Below the pieces are notes generated by a model. It did not search any database and had not been told where the DNA came from. It saw only the letters and a list, made by a program, of their open reading frames with translations. A stretch of DNA of 64,000 bases from Methylotenera_A sp040387515 (lineage in GTDB: Bacteria > Pseudomonadota > Gammaproteobacteria > Burkholderiales > Methylophilaceae): NCBI GenBank assembly GCA_040387515.1, contig JAZKDP010000002.1, forward strand, positions 1 to 64,000. The letters run 5' to 3'. The position numbers and the translations under genes are program-made. How positions within the stretch are numbered: position 1 is the first letter of the stretch; every line of letters begins with the position of its first letter. This document shows positions 35,390-43,734 of the stretch, piece after piece.

Positions 35390-36160
35390 TTAGCGATAAT
35401 CAATTATTAACGGCGCATGATCACTAAATTTCTGAGTTTTATAAATCGATGCTTGAGCCGCTTTTAACGCTAGCTCTGGCGTGGCGACTTGATAGTCCAA
35501 GCGCCAACCCACATTTTTCTCATAAGCTGCGCCACGATTACTCCACCAGGTATAACACTCTTCAGTCGTATCAGGATGCAACATTCGATACACATCTACC
35601 CAGCCCACACGGCCAAATAAATCCGTCAACCAAGCGCGCTCTTCTGGCAAAAATCCCGAATTCTTTTTATTGCCTTTGTAATTTTTCAAATCGATTTCTT
35701 GATGCGCAATATTCCAATCGCCACACACCACTACATCGCGGCCGCTATTTTTTAATGCCTCTAAATGCGGCATAATGCGCGCAAGCACGCTAAATTTAAA
35801 CGCTTGGCGTTCTTCACCACTGGAACCGCTGGGCAAATATAAAGAAATGACGCTTAAGTTTCCAAAACTGGCTTCAATATAACGGCCTTCGCTATCAATA
35901 TCTGCAATGCCTAATCCCTCCACCACGTTATCTGGCTTAGTTTTACAATAAATGCCAACACCGCTATAACCCTTTTTTTCTGCATAGTGAAAATAGCCAA
36001 AGTAACCAGCAGGTGCTAGCATTTCCGCGGTCAAATCCGCTGCTTGCGCTTTCACTTCTTGTAAGCAGATGACATCGGCTTGTTGTGTTTGCAGCCAAGC
36101 AAAAAAACCCTTGTTGGCCGCTGAACGGATTCCGTTCAAATTCGCAGTTATAATGCGCAT
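35390..36160 (-). CDS. xth: Exodeoxyribonuclease III
   Basis: A 256-residue endonuclease/exonuclease/phosphatase-fold enzyme acting as AP endonuclease and 3' exonuclease in base excision repair. Catalytic residues are visible: Asn7 (TANLNGIRSA), Glu35 (CLQEVKAQ), the GDWNIAHQEID segment and the final SDHAPLIID with the general base His. Length fits the family. It diverges from pyrE with only 23 bases between the two start codons, so both promoters must reach into coding DNA. Confidence 0.95.
   Translation of the reverse strand: MRIITANLNGIRSAANKGFFAWLQTQQADVICLQEVKAQAADLTAEMLAPAGYFGYFHYAEKKGYSGVGIYCKTKPDNVVEGLGIADIDSEGRYIEASFGNLSVISLYLPSGSSGEERQAFKFSVLARIMPHLEALKNSGRDVVVCGDWNIAHQEIDLKNYKGNKKNSGFLPEERAWLTDLFGRVGWVDVYRMLHPDTTEECYTWWSNRGAAYEKNVGWRLDYQVATPELALKAAQASIYKTQKFSDHAPLIIDYR
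36149..36154 (+). promoter_or_regulatory. Candidate -10 box for pyrE inside the xth 5' end
   Basis: A perfect TATAAT on the plus strand lies within codons 3-4 of xth and would start pyrE transcription near 36161, leaving a leader of about 23 bases. There is no good -35 at normal spacing, so this is a weak call. Confidence 0.3.
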
Positions 36161-36183
36161 TATTGACTTTCTTCGAAAAATAA

Positions 36184-36867
36184 ATGATGACTAACAACCA
36201 ACAACTGCCTAGCCCAGAAAACTTAAGCAAGGATTTAAGCCAAGAGTTTATCGCTTTTTCGATTCAAAAGCAGGTATTAAAATTTGGTGAATTTAAAACC
36301 AAAGCTGGCCGTTTAAGCCCTTATTTTTTTAATGCTGGCTTGTTTAATGACGGTGAAAGCTTATTAAAACTAGGTGAATTCTACTATGAGAGCATACAAA
36401 AATCCGGCATACAGTTTGATATGCTATATGGCCCAGCCTATAAAGGCATCACTTTAGCTGCTGCAATTGCCATTGCTTTTGCCAAAAATGGTCACAATCT
36501 GCCCTACGCTTACAATCGCAAAGAAGCCAAAGACCACGGTGAGGGCGGTGTCATTGTTGGCAGCACGCTAAAAGGTCGTGTTTTAATCATCGATGACGTG
36601 ATTTCGGCAGGCACATCCGTTCGCGAATCGGTGGATTTAATTACACAACATGGCGCAATTCCCTGCGGCGTAGCCATTGCGCTGGATCGCCAAGAAAAGG
36701 GGTTAAGTAGCCTATCAGCGGTGCAAGAGGTGCAAAAGCAACATCAATTACCGGTTTGCGCCATTGCTAACTTGACTGATTTATTGCAATTCATTGAACA
36801 CAAAAAAGATATGGCACAGCATTTGCTTAAAGTTCAAGCGTATCGCCAACTATATGGCGTGACTTGA
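36184..36867 (+). CDS. pyrE: Orotate phosphoribosyltransferase
   Basis: A 227-residue enzyme transferring phosphoribose from PRPP to orotate in pyrimidine synthesis. The PRPP motif is VLIIDDVISAGTSVRES; substrate segments KTKAGRLSPYFFNAGLF and YGPAYKGI and the flexible loop KEAKDHGEGG are intact. The first two codons are both ATG (36184, 36187). The first ~18 residues are longer than in E. coli. The short leader shows no room for the long attenuator that controls enterobacterial pyrE. Confidence 0.95.
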   Translation: MMTNNQQLPSPENLSKDLSQEFIAFSIQKQVLKFGEFKTKAGRLSPYFFNAGLFNDGESLLKLGEFYYESIQKSGIQFDMLYGPAYKGITLAAAIAIAFAKNGHNLPYAYNRKEAKDHGEGGVIVGSTLKGRVLIIDDVISAGTSVRESVDLITQHGAIPCGVAIALDRQEKGLSSLSAVQEVQKQHQLPVCAIANLTDLLQFIEHKKDMAQHLLKVQAYRQLYGVT

Positions 36868-36892
36868 TTATTAATTAAAGCGATTGAATAAA

Positions 36893-37537
36893 ATGGTGCA
36901 AAAAATTACTTTTATTTTACTGTTAAATTTTAGCCTGTTATCTTTTTCCGCCATAGCGGACGCCAATAAAATCGTGAAATGGGTCGATAACAATGGCGTT
37001 ACCCATTATGGCGATAAACTACCCTCTCAAGAGGCGGGTCGCAATAATATCGAAATGCGCAATAATGGCGTTGTAATTAAGCAGAATATTAGAGCCGACA
37101 AAAAAACAGAAATTCTTGACCAACAAAAAGAGCAGGAAAAATTGGCACAAGAGCGTGCCGACAAAGTGTTGCTGGCGTCTTACACCAATTCAGAAGAGAT
37201 TGATTTAGCTTGTGAGCGAAATCTGCAAATGGATTATGCGGCTTTACAATCACTCACACAAAATAAACAAAATGCTGTGAGCAGAGTTACACATAACAAA
37301 AAAATGGCTCAAGCCTTTCAGGCAAAAGATAAACCTTTACCTGCTAATTTGACTGAAGAACTAAAGCAATCGCAACTTGAATTGGGCAGCATTAATAAAC
37401 AAATCGCGCAACGTAAACAAAACATAGAAGTTACGCGCAAACGTTATGCAGAAGAAAAAAATCGATTTACTGCTTTAAAACAGCCTGGCTTTAATCCAAG
37501 TGAACCCGCAATGTCAGCTAGCTTAATCGCTCGATAA
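36893..37537 (+). CDS. DUF4124 domain-containing exported protein
   Basis: A 214-residue protein with a signal peptide (1-23, ending AIADA) followed by DUF4124 (KIVKWVDNNGVTHYGDKLP) and then a long charged helical region likely to be a coiled coil. Architecture matches the protein at 421-939, though sequence similarity outside DUF4124 is low. The frame opens at TTG 36884 but ATG 36893 is a better start for the signal. It follows pyrE by 25 bases and may be co-transcribed. Family function unknown. Confidence 0.8.
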   Translation: MVQKITFILLLNFSLLSFSAIADANKIVKWVDNNGVTHYGDKLPSQEAGRNNIEMRNNGVVIKQNIRADKKTEILDQQKEQEKLAQERADKVLLASYTNSEEIDLACERNLQMDYAALQSLTQNKQNAVSRVTHNKKMAQAFQAKDKPLPANLTEELKQSQLELGSINKQIAQRKQNIEVTRKRYAEEKNRFTALKQPGFNPSEPAMSASLIAR

Positions 37538-37559
37538 CAAAAAATTGCTGTAAAAATTA

Positions 37560-37596
37560 GGTTAAGTATTAAAAACTAAAACTCCACAACTTAACC
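37560..37596. repeat. Inverted repeat between convergent DUF4124 and gatB genes
   Basis: GGTTAAGT (37560-37567) and ACTTAACC (37589-37596) are a perfect 8-bp inverted repeat with a 21-base A-rich centre. It lies between two gene ends and may act as a weak bidirectional terminator; no T-run follows. Confidence 0.35.
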
Positions 37597-37626
37597 AAAT
37601 ACTGCAACTCAGCTAAAGCTTATAAT

Positions 37627-39123
37627 TTAATTAGCAGTTAGTTTTTTCTTTAAAATTTCATTCACCTGTGCAGGATTTGCCTTACCTTTACTCGCCTTCA
37701 TGGCTTGACCCACTAGCGCATTAAATGCTTTTTCTTTGCCCGCTTTAAACTCTTCCACCATCGTTTGATTAGCCGCTAATACTTCATCAATAATCGCTTC
37801 AATCGCACCACTATCGGATTCTTGTTTTAAGCCCCGCTTTTCGATAATTTTATCAACATCAAGAATGCCTATGCTTTCTTCTGATTCGCCACCAAACATT
37901 AACATGCAGCCATGAAGCCACATATCCTCGAATACTTGCTTGCCAGCGTTATTAGAAATCGTCTTATCATCAATTCGCTTTACTAATTGAGCTAGCTCTT
38001 TTGCAGAAATTGGCGACTCTAAAATACCTCTATCAATAGAGTTTAACTTTCCTGTTAGTGATCCCATTATCCAATTAGCTGCTAATTTGGGATCGACTCC
38101 CTCTTTCACCGTCGCAACAAAAAAATCCGCCAACTCTCGGCTGGCAGTCAATGCTGCTGCATCGTAGCTACTTAACCCATATTCCGCCTCAAATCTCGCT
38201 TTCATCGCTTCTGGCAACTCTGGCATTGTGGCTTGCACGCGCACTTTATCAGCCCCTGTTACTTCTAACGGCAACAAATCAGGGTCTGGAAAATAGCGGT
38301 AATCGTTCGCTTCTTCTTTAGAACGCATGGCTTTTGTTTCGCCAGTATCAGGGTTAAATAACACAGTTGCCTGTTGAATCGTGCCGCCATCTTCTAGCGT
38401 TTCAATTTGCCAGCGTGTTTCGTATTCAATCGCTTGCGTCATAAACTTGAATGAGTTGAGGTTTTTAATCTCACGCCGCGTGCCAAATTTTTCTTGGCCT
38501 TTTGGTCGCACCGATACGTTTACATCACAACGAAAGCTACCTTCTTGCATATTACCGTCGCAAATATCTATCCATTGCACCAGTTCATGCAGTTTTTTGG
38601 CATAAGCCACCGCCTCAGCCGCACTACGCATATCGGGTTCAGTTACAATTTCCAGCAATGGCGTACCTGCACGGTTTAAATCAATGCCGCTCATTCCTTC
38701 AACTGCGCCATGTACCGACTTGCCCGCATCTTCTTCCAAATGCGCGCGCGTGATGTTAATCACTTTTTCATAAGCGGCATTTTTACCATTAGCTGGCACT
38801 TGAATCGTCACCGCACCTTTGCCAACCACGGGTAACTCAAACTGACTGATTTGGTAACCTTTAGGTAAATCTGGGTAAAAGTAATTTTTGCGACTAAATA
38901 CAGACCTTGGCGGGATTTCAGCGTTTATCGCCAAGCCAAACTTAATGGCACATTCCACCGCTTGTTTATTTAACACGGGTAATACGCCCGGCAAAGCAAT
39001 ACTGACTTCATCCGCCTGCGTGTTTGGTTCTGCGCCATATTTAATCGATGCGCCACTAAAAATCTTAGTATTGGTTTTCAGTTGGGTGTGAGTTTCTAAC
39101 CCAATAACGACTTCCCATTCCAT
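37627..39123 (-). CDS. gatB: Aspartyl/glutamyl-tRNA(Asn/Gln) amidotransferase subunit B
   Basis: A 498-residue subunit of the amidotransferase that converts mischarged Asp-tRNA(Asn) or Glu-tRNA(Gln). The signature EWEVVIGLETHTQL opens the protein; ARKNYFYPDLPKGYQISQ-type and RAGTPLLEIVTEPD segments form the kinase/transamidase cradle; the C-terminal helical tail (YqeY-like, about 360-498) binds the tRNA elbow. Its start overlaps the gatA stop by one base. The operon is gatC-gatA-gatB, the last gene here. Confidence 0.96.
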   Translation of the reverse strand: MEWEVVIGLETHTQLKTNTKIFSGASIKYGAEPNTQADEVSIALPGVLPVLNKQAVECAIKFGLAINAEIPPRSVFSRKNYFYPDLPKGYQISQFELPVVGKGAVTIQVPANGKNAAYEKVINITRAHLEEDAGKSVHGAVEGMSGIDLNRAGTPLLEIVTEPDMRSAAEAVAYAKKLHELVQWIDICDGNMQEGSFRCDVNVSVRPKGQEKFGTRREIKNLNSFKFMTQAIEYETRWQIETLEDGGTIQQATVLFNPDTGETKAMRSKEEANDYRYFPDPDLLPLEVTGADKVRVQATMPELPEAMKARFEAEYGLSSYDAAALTASRELADFFVATVKEGVDPKLAANWIMGSLTGKLNSIDRGILESPISAKELAQLVKRIDDKTISNNAGKQVFEDMWLHGCMLMFGGESEESIGILDVDKIIEKRGLKQESDSGAIEAIIDEVLAANQTMVEEFKAGKEKAFNALVGQAMKASKGKANPAQVNEILKKKLTAN

Positions 39124-40607
39124 TATTTTTTGCCCTCAAAAGCCGTTAAGTCAGGTGCTCTAGTGTGCCAGTCAGTCACTTGTTGATAAGCGTGCGCCAC
39201 GTCTAGCATGCGCGCTTCATCAAAATAATTACCCATTAACTGTAACCCCACAGGCAAGCCATTACTAAAACCCGCTGGGATACTCATACCTGGTAAACCC
39301 GCCAAATTGGTGGCAATGGTGTAAACATCTTGCAAATACATAGCCACAGGATCATCGGCTTTCTCACCCGCTTTAAATGCTGTAGAAGGTGCAGTTGGAC
39401 CCATAATCACGTCACACTGTTTAAATGCTTCCGTAAAACCCTGCGCGATTAAGCGGCGAATTTGCTGAGCTTTTAAATAGTAGGCATCGTAATAACCTGC
39501 GCTCAACACATAAGTACCAATTAAAATGCGACGTTTAACTTCCGCACCAAAGCCTTCCGCGCGGCTTTTCATGTACATATCCATCAAGTCATCATATTCA
39601 GCTGCACGATGACCATAACGCACGCCGTCATAACGCGACAGATTAGAACTGGCTTCGGCAGGCGCAAGTACGTAATAAACTGGAATGGATAACTGACTGT
39701 TTGGCAGCGAAATATCCACTGTCTCTGCGCCAAGTTTACGGTATTCGATAATCGCCTCTTGCACGACTTTAGCCACATTGGCATCAAGGCCATCGGCAAA
39801 ATATTCTTTCGGTAAACCAATGCGCAGGCCTTTTAATGGTTGCGCATCTTGCATATTACTTAAGCCACGCGTGTAGTCTTCTTTGGGGCGATTCAAACTA
39901 GTGGAATCGCGCTCATCAAAGCCTGTCATCACATTCATCATTAACGCGCAATCTTCTGCGCTTTTTGCCATTGGTCCGGCTTGATCCAAGCTAGAGGCAA
40001 ACGCGATCATGCCGTAACGTGAAACCAAACCATAAGTCGGCTTTAAACCTGTAAAACCACATAAACTCGCTGGTTGACGAATTGACCCGCCAGTGTCCGT
40101 GCCTGTTGCTGCTGCACATAGTCTGGCTGCCACAGCTGCCGCACTACCACCACTACTACCGCCCGGTACGCGATCAATATCCCACGGGTTTTTAACGCCG
40201 CCAAAATAGCTGGTTTCGTTAGAAGAACCCATGGCGAATTCATCCATATTGGTTTTACCCAAGTTAACAGCACCCGCGTTATCAAATTGAGTAATCACAT
40301 GCGCATCATAAGGTGCTATAAAATTGCTAAGCATTTTAGAGCCACAGGTGGTTTGCCAACCTTTGGCGCAAAAAATATCTTTTTGCGCGAATGGAATACC
40401 CGTTAATGGTTCGGCTGTGCCGTTTGCAATGCGTACATCAGCCGCGTTTGCCTGCGCCAGTGTTTTATCTGAATCTAACGCAATAAAAGCATTGATAGTG
40501 GGATTGTATTGCGCAATACGGTTTAAAAACGTTTGCGTTAATTCCACGCTGGAAATTTCTTTTTTGGCCAACATTTGGCTCAGTCTTTTTAAACTACTAT
40601 TTATCAT
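39123..40607 (-). CDS. gatA: Aspartyl/glutamyl-tRNA(Asn/Gln) amidotransferase subunit A
   Basis: A 494-residue amidase-signature enzyme that releases ammonia from glutamine for GatB. The Ser-cisSer-Lys triad is visible: Lys in GIPFAQKDIFC, the loop PGGSSGGSAAAVAA and the nucleophile region TGTDTGGSIRQPA. Length is normal. gatC ends nine bases upstream and gatB starts on the last base of its stop, so the three subunits are produced together. Confidence 0.96.
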   Translation of the reverse strand: MINSSLKRLSQMLAKKEISSVELTQTFLNRIAQYNPTINAFIALDSDKTLAQANAADVRIANGTAEPLTGIPFAQKDIFCAKGWQTTCGSKMLSNFIAPYDAHVITQFDNAGAVNLGKTNMDEFAMGSSNETSYFGGVKNPWDIDRVPGGSSGGSAAAVAARLCAAATGTDTGGSIRQPASLCGFTGLKPTYGLVSRYGMIAFASSLDQAGPMAKSAEDCALMMNVMTGFDERDSTSLNRPKEDYTRGLSNMQDAQPLKGLRIGLPKEYFADGLDANVAKVVQEAIIEYRKLGAETVDISLPNSQLSIPVYYVLAPAEASSNLSRYDGVRYGHRAAEYDDLMDMYMKSRAEGFGAEVKRRILIGTYVLSAGYYDAYYLKAQQIRRLIAQGFTEAFKQCDVIMGPTAPSTAFKAGEKADDPVAMYLQDVYTIATNLAGLPGMSIPAGFSNGLPVGLQLMGNYFDEARMLDVAHAYQQVTDWHTRAPDLTAFEGKK

Positions 40608-40616
40608 TTTATTAGT

Positions 40617-40931
40617 CTATTCAATCACTTTTGGTACTAGAAACAAACCGCTATCAATCGCCTTTTCAGTTGTGCCATTACCCAGAATCGGCGCATTGGC
40701 TTGAAACTCCTCGCGTTGATTGGTTTTAGTCACGACATCTTCTCTTAAGCGCTGCACCACATCTTGCGAATGTGACATCGGCGTAATACCTGTGGTATTA
40801 ACCGCCTGCATCTGCTCAATTAAGCCTAAAATACCTGTGAGTTTTGTGAGTGTTTGATTGGCTTCTTGTTCGCTAATTTCTAAGCGTGCCAAATGCGCAA
40901 TCCGTTTAATATCAGTGATGTTAAGAGCCAT
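40617..40931 (-). CDS. gatC: Aspartyl/glutamyl-tRNA(Asn/Gln) amidotransferase subunit C
   Basis: A 104-residue helical subunit that wraps GatA and GatB and stabilises the complex. The opening MALNITDIKRIAHLARLEIS and the segment GITPMSHSQDVVQRLREDVV are typical. It is first in gatCAB and diverges from mreB across a 205-base, A/T-rich gap, an arrangement common in betaproteobacteria. Confidence 0.95.
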   Translation of the reverse strand: MALNITDIKRIAHLARLEISEQEANQTLTKLTGILGLIEQMQAVNTTGITPMSHSQDVVQRLREDVVTKTNQREEFQANAPILGNGTTEKAIDSGLFLVPKVIE

Positions 40932-41023
40932 GACAACTGTTCAATTTGAAAATTTAGGGAATTATTTTAAATAATATTTAAAAGTTTTGACGTTTGTTTG
41001 TGACAAACTGCCATAAAAACTTC

Positions 41024-41050
41024 AATTACAGCTTAATTTTAGCTGTAATT
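41024..41050 (+). promoter_or_regulatory. Perfect 10-bp hairpin in the gatC-mreB gap
   Basis: AATTACAGCT (41024-41033) pairs perfectly with AGCTGTAATT (41041-41050) around a 7-base loop. It lies about 90 bases before the mreB ATG. The same gap has GTTTGT/ACAAAC arms near 40991-41007 and a TTTTAAATA/TATTTAAAA repeat near 40967-40985. These may be operators or part of the mreB leader; no T-run follows, so termination is unlikely. TTGACG at 40987 could be a -35 box but has no good -10. Confidence 0.45.
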
Positions 41051-41136
41051 TACGTTATTATACCTTGATTTCAAAGCATGCTTTAAGTTGCATCGGCGAC
41101 CAGTACGCCACGATACAAAAACACAGGATAAACAAT

Positions 41137-42180
41137 ATGTTAGGTTTTATAAACAGCTACTTTTCAAATGATTTAGCCATCGATTTAGGTACTGCAAACA
41201 CTTTAATCTACGCGCGCGGTAGAGGCATCGTACTAAATGAGCCGTCTGTTGTGGCGATTCGTACCGAAGGCGGCCCAAACGGCAAAAAAGTATTGCTGGC
41301 AGTTGGCTCAGATGCCAAAGGCATGCTTGGTCGCGCGCCAGCGAACATTCAGGCGATTCGCCCAATGAAAGATGGCGTGATTGCCGATTTCACTATCACT
41401 GAGCAAATGCTCAAATATTTCATTCGCAAGGTACACGAATCACGCTGGCTTTCACCCAGCCCACGCATTATTATTTGTGTTCCAGTCGGCTCTACCCAAG
41501 TAGAGCGCCGCGCGATTAAAGAATCTGCCGAACGTGCAGGCGCTAAACAAGTATTTTTAATTGAAGAACCAATGGCAGCGGCAATTGGCGCCGATATGCC
41601 TGTGGCCGAAGCGACAGGCTCAATGGTGGTGGATATTGGTGGCGGCACGACAGAAGTTGGTGTGATTTCTCTGGGCGGTATTGTGTACGCTAAATCGGAA
41701 CGAGTCGGCGGCGACAAGTTCGACCAAGCCATTATTGATTACATTCGTCGCAATTACGGTATGCAAATTTCCGAACCAACTGCTGAAGCGATCAAGAAAA
41801 GAATCGGTTCTGCTTTTCCAGGTTCTGAAGTACTGGAAATGGAAGTGACTGGTCGCAATTTAGCTGAAGGCTTACCGCGTAAATTTACGATTTCTAGCAA
41901 TGAAATTTTAGAAGCATTAACCGAACCACTTAATTCAATTGTGGGCGCAGTAAAAGGCGCGTTAGAGCAAACACCTCCTGAATTAGGTGCCGACATTGCC
42001 GAAAAAGGCATGGTACTTACTGGTGGTGGTGCGTTATTGCGTGATTTGGATCGTTTGCTGGTAGAGGAAACGGGCTTGCCTGTGATTGTGGCAGAAGACC
42101 CACTGACTTGCGTTGCGCGTGGCTGTGGTCGCGCATTAGAAGAAATGGATAAACTGGGCAACGTATTTGCGAATGAGTAA
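41137..42180 (+). CDS. mreB: Rod-shape determining protein MreB
   Basis: A 347-residue bacterial actin forming membrane-associated filaments that direct lateral wall synthesis. Phosphate-1 NDLAIDLGTANTLIY, phosphate-2 DIGGGTTEVGVIS and the adenosine motif VLTGGGALLRDLD are present, and an amphipathic N-terminus (LGFINSYF) fits membrane binding. The frame opens at 41065, but ATG 41137 has AGGA upstream and starts the conserved sequence. It leads a long wall-synthesis unit mreBCD-mrdA-rodA-rlpA-dacA. Confidence 0.97.
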   Translation: MLGFINSYFSNDLAIDLGTANTLIYARGRGIVLNEPSVVAIRTEGGPNGKKVLLAVGSDAKGMLGRAPANIQAIRPMKDGVIADFTITEQMLKYFIRKVHESRWLSPSPRIIICVPVGSTQVERRAIKESAERAGAKQVFLIEEPMAAAIGADMPVAEATGSMVVDIGGGTTEVGVISLGGIVYAKSERVGGDKFDQAIIDYIRRNYGMQISEPTAEAIKKRIGSAFPGSEVLEMEVTGRNLAEGLPRKFTISSNEILEALTEPLNSIVGAVKGALEQTPPELGADIAEKGMVLTGGGALLRDLDRLLVEETGLPVIVAEDPLTCVARGCGRALEEMDKLGNVFANE

Positions 42181-42212
42181 ACGATCGCCATTAATCAATT
42201 ATCCGTGCTGGC

Positions 42213-43256
42213 ATGCTTAAAGGCGTTCATCAAAAGCTAGATCCTCAACAAACCCCAGCTTTTTTCGTCCGCGGTGCTAGCGCATTCTCACGCACGGTAT
42301 TTTTTTGCGCGCTTTCTATTAGCCTTATGGCAATAGATGCGCGCTTAAATTATCTCTCGCAACTACGTCAAGGGTTTATTGCCGCACTGCATCCTTTAGA
42401 AATGGTCGCCAATGCACCAAGTAATTGGGTGCGCGATGTCTCTCATTATTTTTCTGCGCACAACCAAATGGTGCAAGAAAACTATTCACTCAAACAACAA
42501 GCTTTTGAACATCAAGTCAGATTACAACGACTAAATACCGTTGAAGCTGAAAATGCGCATTTGCGCAGCCTCCTGAATGGCGATATTCCTATTCAACCGA
42601 AAGCTGTTTTAGGTGAGATTTCACACACAGGACGCGATCCATTTAGCCGAGTTGTGGTCATTAATCGTGGTAGTCAGCACACAATTAAAGCGGGCCAAGC
42701 AGTGGTTGACTCCAAAGGCGTGCTTGGTCAAGTAACGCGGGTGTTTCCATTTAGCAGCGAAGTAACGCTGATTACCGATAAAGCACTATCTATTCCAATT
42801 CAGATTGAACGCAATCAATTGCGCGCCATTGCATTTGGCGAAGGTAATAACAAGCTGGACATCCCATACTTACCCACCAATGTAGATATTAAAGTAGGCG
42901 ATACACTAGTGACTTCAGGTATTGATGGCATTTATCCTGCGGGTTTAGCGGTGGCAAAAGTCACACAGATATTACAAGATCCAGATTCACCTTTTGCCAA
43001 AATCATTAGTACGCCAGTAGCCGAAGTCAGCAACCACTTACAGTTATTGGTTTTAGATCTACCACTAGCTAAAGAAGCATTGCCGATTGTAAGCCCACCA
43101 ACTACCGCCAAAACACCAGACCCAACAATATTAAAAGCGGGCACAACAGCATCGCCATCAACCAAACGTAGAAACCCTATTCAGCCGAATAATGTAATTG
43201 CACCTGCTAATAACTCTCAACCCAACAATAAGGTTAAGCCCAATGCGCCCAACTAA
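42213..43256 (+). CDS. mreC: Rod-shape determining protein MreC
   Basis: A 347-residue bitopic periplasmic protein that links MreB to PBP2 and activates it. A membrane helix near 26-44 is followed by a coiled coil (about 78-115) and two beta-barrel-like domains (about 120-275, with GEISHTGRDPFSRVVVINRG and TSGIDGIYPAGLAVAKV). The last ~60 residues are a Pro/Thr/Asn-rich tail, probably disordered. It overlaps mreD by 14 bases. Confidence 0.95.
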   Translation: MLKGVHQKLDPQQTPAFFVRGASAFSRTVFFCALSISLMAIDARLNYLSQLRQGFIAALHPLEMVANAPSNWVRDVSHYFSAHNQMVQENYSLKQQAFEHQVRLQRLNTVEAENAHLRSLLNGDIPIQPKAVLGEISHTGRDPFSRVVVINRGSQHTIKAGQAVVDSKGVLGQVTRVFPFSSEVTLITDKALSIPIQIERNQLRAIAFGEGNNKLDIPYLPTNVDIKVGDTLVTSGIDGIYPAGLAVAKVTQILQDPDSPFAKIISTPVAEVSNHLQLLVLDLPLAKEALPIVSPPTTAKTPDPTILKAGTTASPSTKRRNPIQPNNVIAPANNSQPNNKVKPNAPN

Positions 43257-43716
43257 CCTTGTTGTTGTTTACATCACCCTGTTAATCGCATTATTGTGCC
43301 AACTTTTTCCATGGGTTGGACAGGGTATCATTTTTCGCCCAGATTTTATGTTAATCGTCACGCTATATTGGCTGTTGCGCGCACCTCACTTGTGCAATAT
43401 TGGCACTGCTTGGATTGTAGGCATATTAGTTGACCTAGCAACGGGCAGCCTGCTGGGCCAACACGCATTAAGCTTTACTTTGGTGGCTTATATGGGCTTA
43501 AGTTACCAGCGCAGATTAGTACTATTTAATCCATGGCACCTTGCTGGCTATGTGTTTGCATTACTGGTTATCGAACGCTTACTCATGCTGATGCTAAAAC
43601 TCTTTGAAGGTAACGATAATCCTGGCTTGCACTATTTTTGGCCAGTTATCTCAGGCCTATTGTTATGGCAGTTGATGATATTGCTATTTGGCGCATTAAC
43701 GCGCTCTAAATCTTGA
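43243..43716 (+). CDS. mreD: Rod-shape determining protein MreD
   Basis: A 157-residue inner-membrane protein with about five hydrophobic helices, beginning MRPTNLVVVYITLLIALL. It belongs to the elongasome with MreC, RodA and PBP2. The frame is open from TTG 43198, but ATG 43243, preceded by AAGG, begins the conserved N-terminus; this gives a 14-base overlap with mreC. mrdA starts 18 bases after its stop. Confidence 0.93.
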   Translation: MRPTNLVVVYITLLIALLCQLFPWVGQGIIFRPDFMLIVTLYWLLRAPHLCNIGTAWIVGILVDLATGSLLGQHALSFTLVAYMGLSYQRRLVLFNPWHLAGYVFALLVIERLLMLMLKLFEGNDNPGLHYFWPVISGLLLWQLMILLFGALTRSKS

Positions 43717-43734
43717 TGTTTTTTTGCGCTGCAT

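Noticed and set aside
41065..41136. 24-residue N-terminal extension of MreB
   Set aside because: The conserved MreB N-terminus starts at ATG 41137, preceded by AGGA; the extension has no family match.
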